A stretch of DNA of 64,000 nucleotides from Dyadobacter bucti (GTDB taxonomy: Bacteria; Bacteroidota; Bacteroidia; Cytophagales; Spirosomataceae). A model generated the notes under the pieces. It was not told the origin of the DNA, made no database searches, and saw only the letters and a program-made list of their open reading frames with translations. Below are positions 61,898-64,000 of this stretch, one piece after another. Both the position numbers and the translations under genes were made by a program. The stretch lies in NCBI RefSeq assembly GCF_005869225.1, contig NZ_SWFP01000007.1, positions 248,001 to 312,000 of the forward strand. Direction: 5' to 3'. Position 1 is the first letter of the stretch, and every line of letters starts with the position of its first letter.

Positions 61898-62174
61898 AAT
61901 GGGTAGCCCCGATGGGGCAATGTTAGCTCCTTGGCTGAGTTTTGGTTACCAATATGCTGCCCCGATGGGGCACTGTCCTTAGTAAAGCTCTTGCTTGGCA
62001 TCAATGGGTAGCCCCGAGGGGGCATTGTTAGCTCCTTAGTTGAGTTTCGGTTACCAATATGTTGCCCCGCTGGGGCAGGGTTCTATTGTTTCTTGTAATG
62101 CCCCATCGGGGCTACCTATTATTAACGAAAGACGTCCTATACCATAGGGATCTGCCTCAGCGGGGGCTACCCAT
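61898..62174. repeat. Cluster of TAGCCCCGATGGGGCA palindromes, with a 75-bp direct repeat
   Basis: Two 75-bp direct repeats, 61898-61972 and 62003-62077 (68/75 identical, 105 bp apart), each with a 16-bp palindrome at both ends. Two inverted copies follow: 62099-62116 (exact inverse of the first 18-bp unit) and about 62153-62173. Six copies of the palindrome in total. The gap between moxR and DUF58 (61895-62221) contains no gene. Confidence 0.93.
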
Positions 62175-62221
62175 GACCTCGGAAGAGTCTTTTCCTGACT
62201 AGGTTCTCGCGGAAACCGCGC

Positions 62222-63208
62222 TCACAATTTCAGCATTTTTAACAAACTCGCGATCACATCGTCCGTAGTGATACCTTCTGCTTCTGCGCGGAAATTCATA
62301 GCAATCCTGTGCCGCAGCACGGGATATGCCAATGTACTGATATCATCGGGCACCACCGAAAACCTTTCATTCAGAACAGCCCTCGCCTTGGCACATAGCA
62401 CCAGCGCCTGCCCCGCCCGTGGGCCGGCTCCCCAGTCACACCATTCTTTTACGAAATCGGATGGACTGCCCTCCGGCCTGCTGGCGCGCACAAGCTTGTT
62501 GATCCATATCATCAGCTCGTCATCGATATGTACCTGCCTCGTCACTTTCTGAAGATCAGCGATTTCCAGGTCGGTGAGTATGGGGTGAATTTCGGGGCGT
62601 GCCGAGCCGGTGGTGCCTTTTAATACGTCCAGCTCCTCCTGCTCGTCGGGGTAATTGAGCCTGATATACAGCAAGAAACGATCGAGCTGGGCTTCGGGCA
62701 AAGGGTACGTTCCGGCCTGCTCGATCGGGTTTTGTGTGGCAATGATCAGGAAGGGATTGGGCAGCTCATAATTGGCCCCTCCATAAGTCACACTTTTTTC
62801 CTGCATCGCTTCAAGCAGGGCTGCCTGGGTTTTGGGAGGTGTACGGTTAATCTCGTCTGCAAGCACCACATTGGCAAAAACCGGCCCGCGGTTAAACTTG
62901 AAAAATTTCCTCCCGGTCTCATGGTCTTCTTCCAGGATTTCTGTGCCCACTATATCCCCCGGCATCAGATCCGGGGTAAATTGTATCCTTTTGAAGCTCA
63001 TATGCAAGGCCTCCGACATTGTTTTCACCATCAGTGTTTTGGCCAGACCCGGCACACCTTCCAGCAGGCAATGCCCTCCCGCCAGCAGCGAAATCAATAT
63101 TTCATCTATGGCCTCACGCTGCCCCACAATGACTTTCGAGATTTCTCTTTTAAGAAGCGGCAACCTCGATACAAGCGTTTTATAATGACTTAATTCCTGC
63201 TTTTCCAA
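62222..63208 (-). CDS. MoxR family AAA ATPase
   Basis: 328 residues from a TTG start (reading LEKQELSHYKTLVSRL), the most plausible because no ATG is available and the longer frame overlaps DUF4159. Walker A LLEGVPGLAKTLM, Walker B VVLADEINRTPPKTQ, sensor IIATQNPIEQAGTYPLPEAQ and the arginine-finger region are in order. MoxR ATPases act as chaperones assembling VWA or metal-protein complexes. Partners here are likely DUF58 and the BatA-like proteins. Confidence 0.92.
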   Translation of the reverse strand: MEKQELSHYKTLVSRLPLLKREISKVIVGQREAIDEILISLLAGGHCLLEGVPGLAKTLMVKTMSEALHMSFKRIQFTPDLMPGDIVGTEILEEDHETGRKFFKFNRGPVFANVVLADEINRTPPKTQAALLEAMQEKSVTYGGANYELPNPFLIIATQNPIEQAGTYPLPEAQLDRFLLYIRLNYPDEQEELDVLKGTTGSARPEIHPILTDLEIADLQKVTRQVHIDDELMIWINKLVRASRPEGSPSDFVKEWCDWGAGPRAGQALVLCAKARAVLNERFSVVPDDISTLAYPVLRHRIAMNFRAEAEGITTDDVIASLLKMLKL

Positions 63209-63240
63209 TCTTGAATATTTATTAAAATGATATGCCCAAC

Positions 63241-63867
63241 TCACATACCCATAGAAGTCAATGCATATACCACGATGTTGACGCCAAAGCGGGTGTTGTC
63301 TACTGCCAGGAAACGTTTGTTCCGAAAATCGTAATCCCACTCGCAGCCGTAATCCTTATTACTATACAAAACCCCGATCCGTCCACGAATTGTCACCGCT
63401 TTGAGATAATCATGAACAAGGTCGTCGCCCCATCCATTAAGCTCAAAAGAAGTAGTCGGCGGGCCGTCGTCAAATTTGAAAAAACATTGATACAACTCGT
63501 GGTTGTTCGGTATTTTCTGCAAAGCTTTCGGTCCGAAAGTCCTGTCCATTTCCTGCTCGAATGATTTGGCAAAAAGCCCGTCGATGTCGTGGTTGCAATC
63601 GTCTACGAATACGAAGCCGCCATTTTGCACATACCTCTTGAAATGGTCCCGCTCCTGACTTGAAAATTCTACCAGTTTGTGCCCGCTCATGTAACAGAAC
63701 GGGCTTTTGAAAATCTCATTACTGCTTAGCTGCACTACTTTTTCTTTTTCATCAACGGGTATGGTCGTATACTCCACCAGCGAATTGAGCAGGTTGGACG
63801 GCATGCGCTGGTCGGTGTCCCAGTTGCCGGAAGCATACTGAATACGGGTGAAAAAAAATGATTTCAT
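63241..63867 (-). CDS. DUF4159 domain-containing protein
   Basis: 208 residues covering the domain: FTRIQYASGNWDTDQRMPSN, VQLSSNEIFKSPFCYMSGH, VQNGGFVFVDDCNHDIDGLF and GVNIVVYAL. GATase-like fold, no known activity. No signal peptide. Starts next to an upstream gene cut by the window end; moxR begins 32 bp downstream. Confidence 0.88.
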   Translation of the reverse strand: MKSFFFTRIQYASGNWDTDQRMPSNLLNSLVEYTTIPVDEKEKVVQLSSNEIFKSPFCYMSGHKLVEFSSQERDHFKRYVQNGGFVFVDDCNHDIDGLFAKSFEQEMDRTFGPKALQKIPNNHELYQCFFKFDDGPPTTSFELNGWGDDLVHDYLKAVTIRGRIGVLYSNKDYGCEWDYDFRNKRFLAVDNTRFGVNIVVYALTSMGM

Positions 63868-63875
63868 ATAAAAAA

Positions 63876-64000
63876 TTATACGGCGTCGGAAAGAGAAGAG
63901 AACGTAAATTCCCTGATCTTCATCGGCGGGATGAGGTAATTCCTGTCCGATTCCGTGCTCACCACACGTTCGGGTTTCCCGAGCGTTTCAAGGTTATTGA
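63876..64000 (-). CDS. 3' end of a gene running out of the window
   Basis: The minus strand reads about 40 residues ending VVSTESDRNYLIPPMKIREF, TFSSLSDAV, then stop, 8 bp before the DUF4159 start. Too short for identification; a TldD/PmbA-type gene often occupies this position in related clusters, which is only a guess. Confidence 0.6.
   Translation of the reverse strand, partial: NNLETLGKPERVVSTESDRNYLIPPMKIREFTFSSLSDAV

Overview
The window looks like chromosome from a Bacteroidota bacterium of the Cytophagales, most like Dyadobacter or a relative (inference from content). Supporting signs are CarboxypepD_reg/TonB-type outer-membrane proteins, a PorP/SprF-family protein, BatA/DUF58/MoxR membrane genes, a suf operon with a bacilliredoxin, promoter boxes of the TAnnTTTG type, and no obvious Shine-Dalgarno sites. 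Coding density is high. I see no rRNA, tRNA, phage, insertion sequence or CRISPR array.

Region by region. 1-3.2 kb: a truncated PIG-L deacetylase and a convergent VWA protein. 3.3-9.2 kb: an iron-sulfur assembly operon on the minus strand (sufC, sufD, sufS, a small unknown gene, sufE, sufT, bacilliredoxin). It lacks sufB, and a toxin-antitoxin pair sits exactly at the start of sufE between two copies of the first 51 bp of that gene. 9.4-11.9 kb: two guanidine-modifying hydrolases (arginine deiminase family and CtlX-like). 12-18.8 kb: lipoproteins, a TonB receptor translationally coupled to hemW, OsmC, DUF1684. 19-24.3 kb: a BatA-type membrane VWA protein, a VapBC-type pair, purK-purE and a LysM protein. 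24.4-31.1 kb: an OMP beta-barrel receptor and a 1203-residue hybrid histidine kinase. 31.1-38.9 kb: rsmA, mgtE, dtd, a 22-copy 8-bp repeat, a MazG-like hydrolase, and sucA-sucB. 39-43.3 kb: a PorP/SprF protein and a large TolB-propeller/barrel protein.

43.3-56 kb holds a FAD oxidoreductase, cmk, an acetyltransferase, lutB-lutC, then (after one opposite-strand secreted gene) a minus-strand operon running uxaA-like dehydratase, SDR, FAH-family hydrolase, amidohydrolase/lactonase, RhaM-like mutarotase, EEP-fold protein, lutA. A divergent AraC regulator faces it, with a 21-bp-spaced direct repeat between them. Together these genes fit a non-phosphorylative 6-deoxyhexose (L-fucose/L-rhamnose type) route ending in pyruvate plus lactate, with LutABC oxidising the lactate. 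Substrate assignment is inference.

56-64 kb: a minus-strand cluster (unknown gene, DUF4159, MoxR ATPase, DUF58, BatA-like, DUF4175-like, large membrane protein) with many start/stop overlaps, interrupted by a dense patch of GCCCC-ATC-GGGGC palindromes. Several unrelated intergenic repeat families occur in the window and are described separately.
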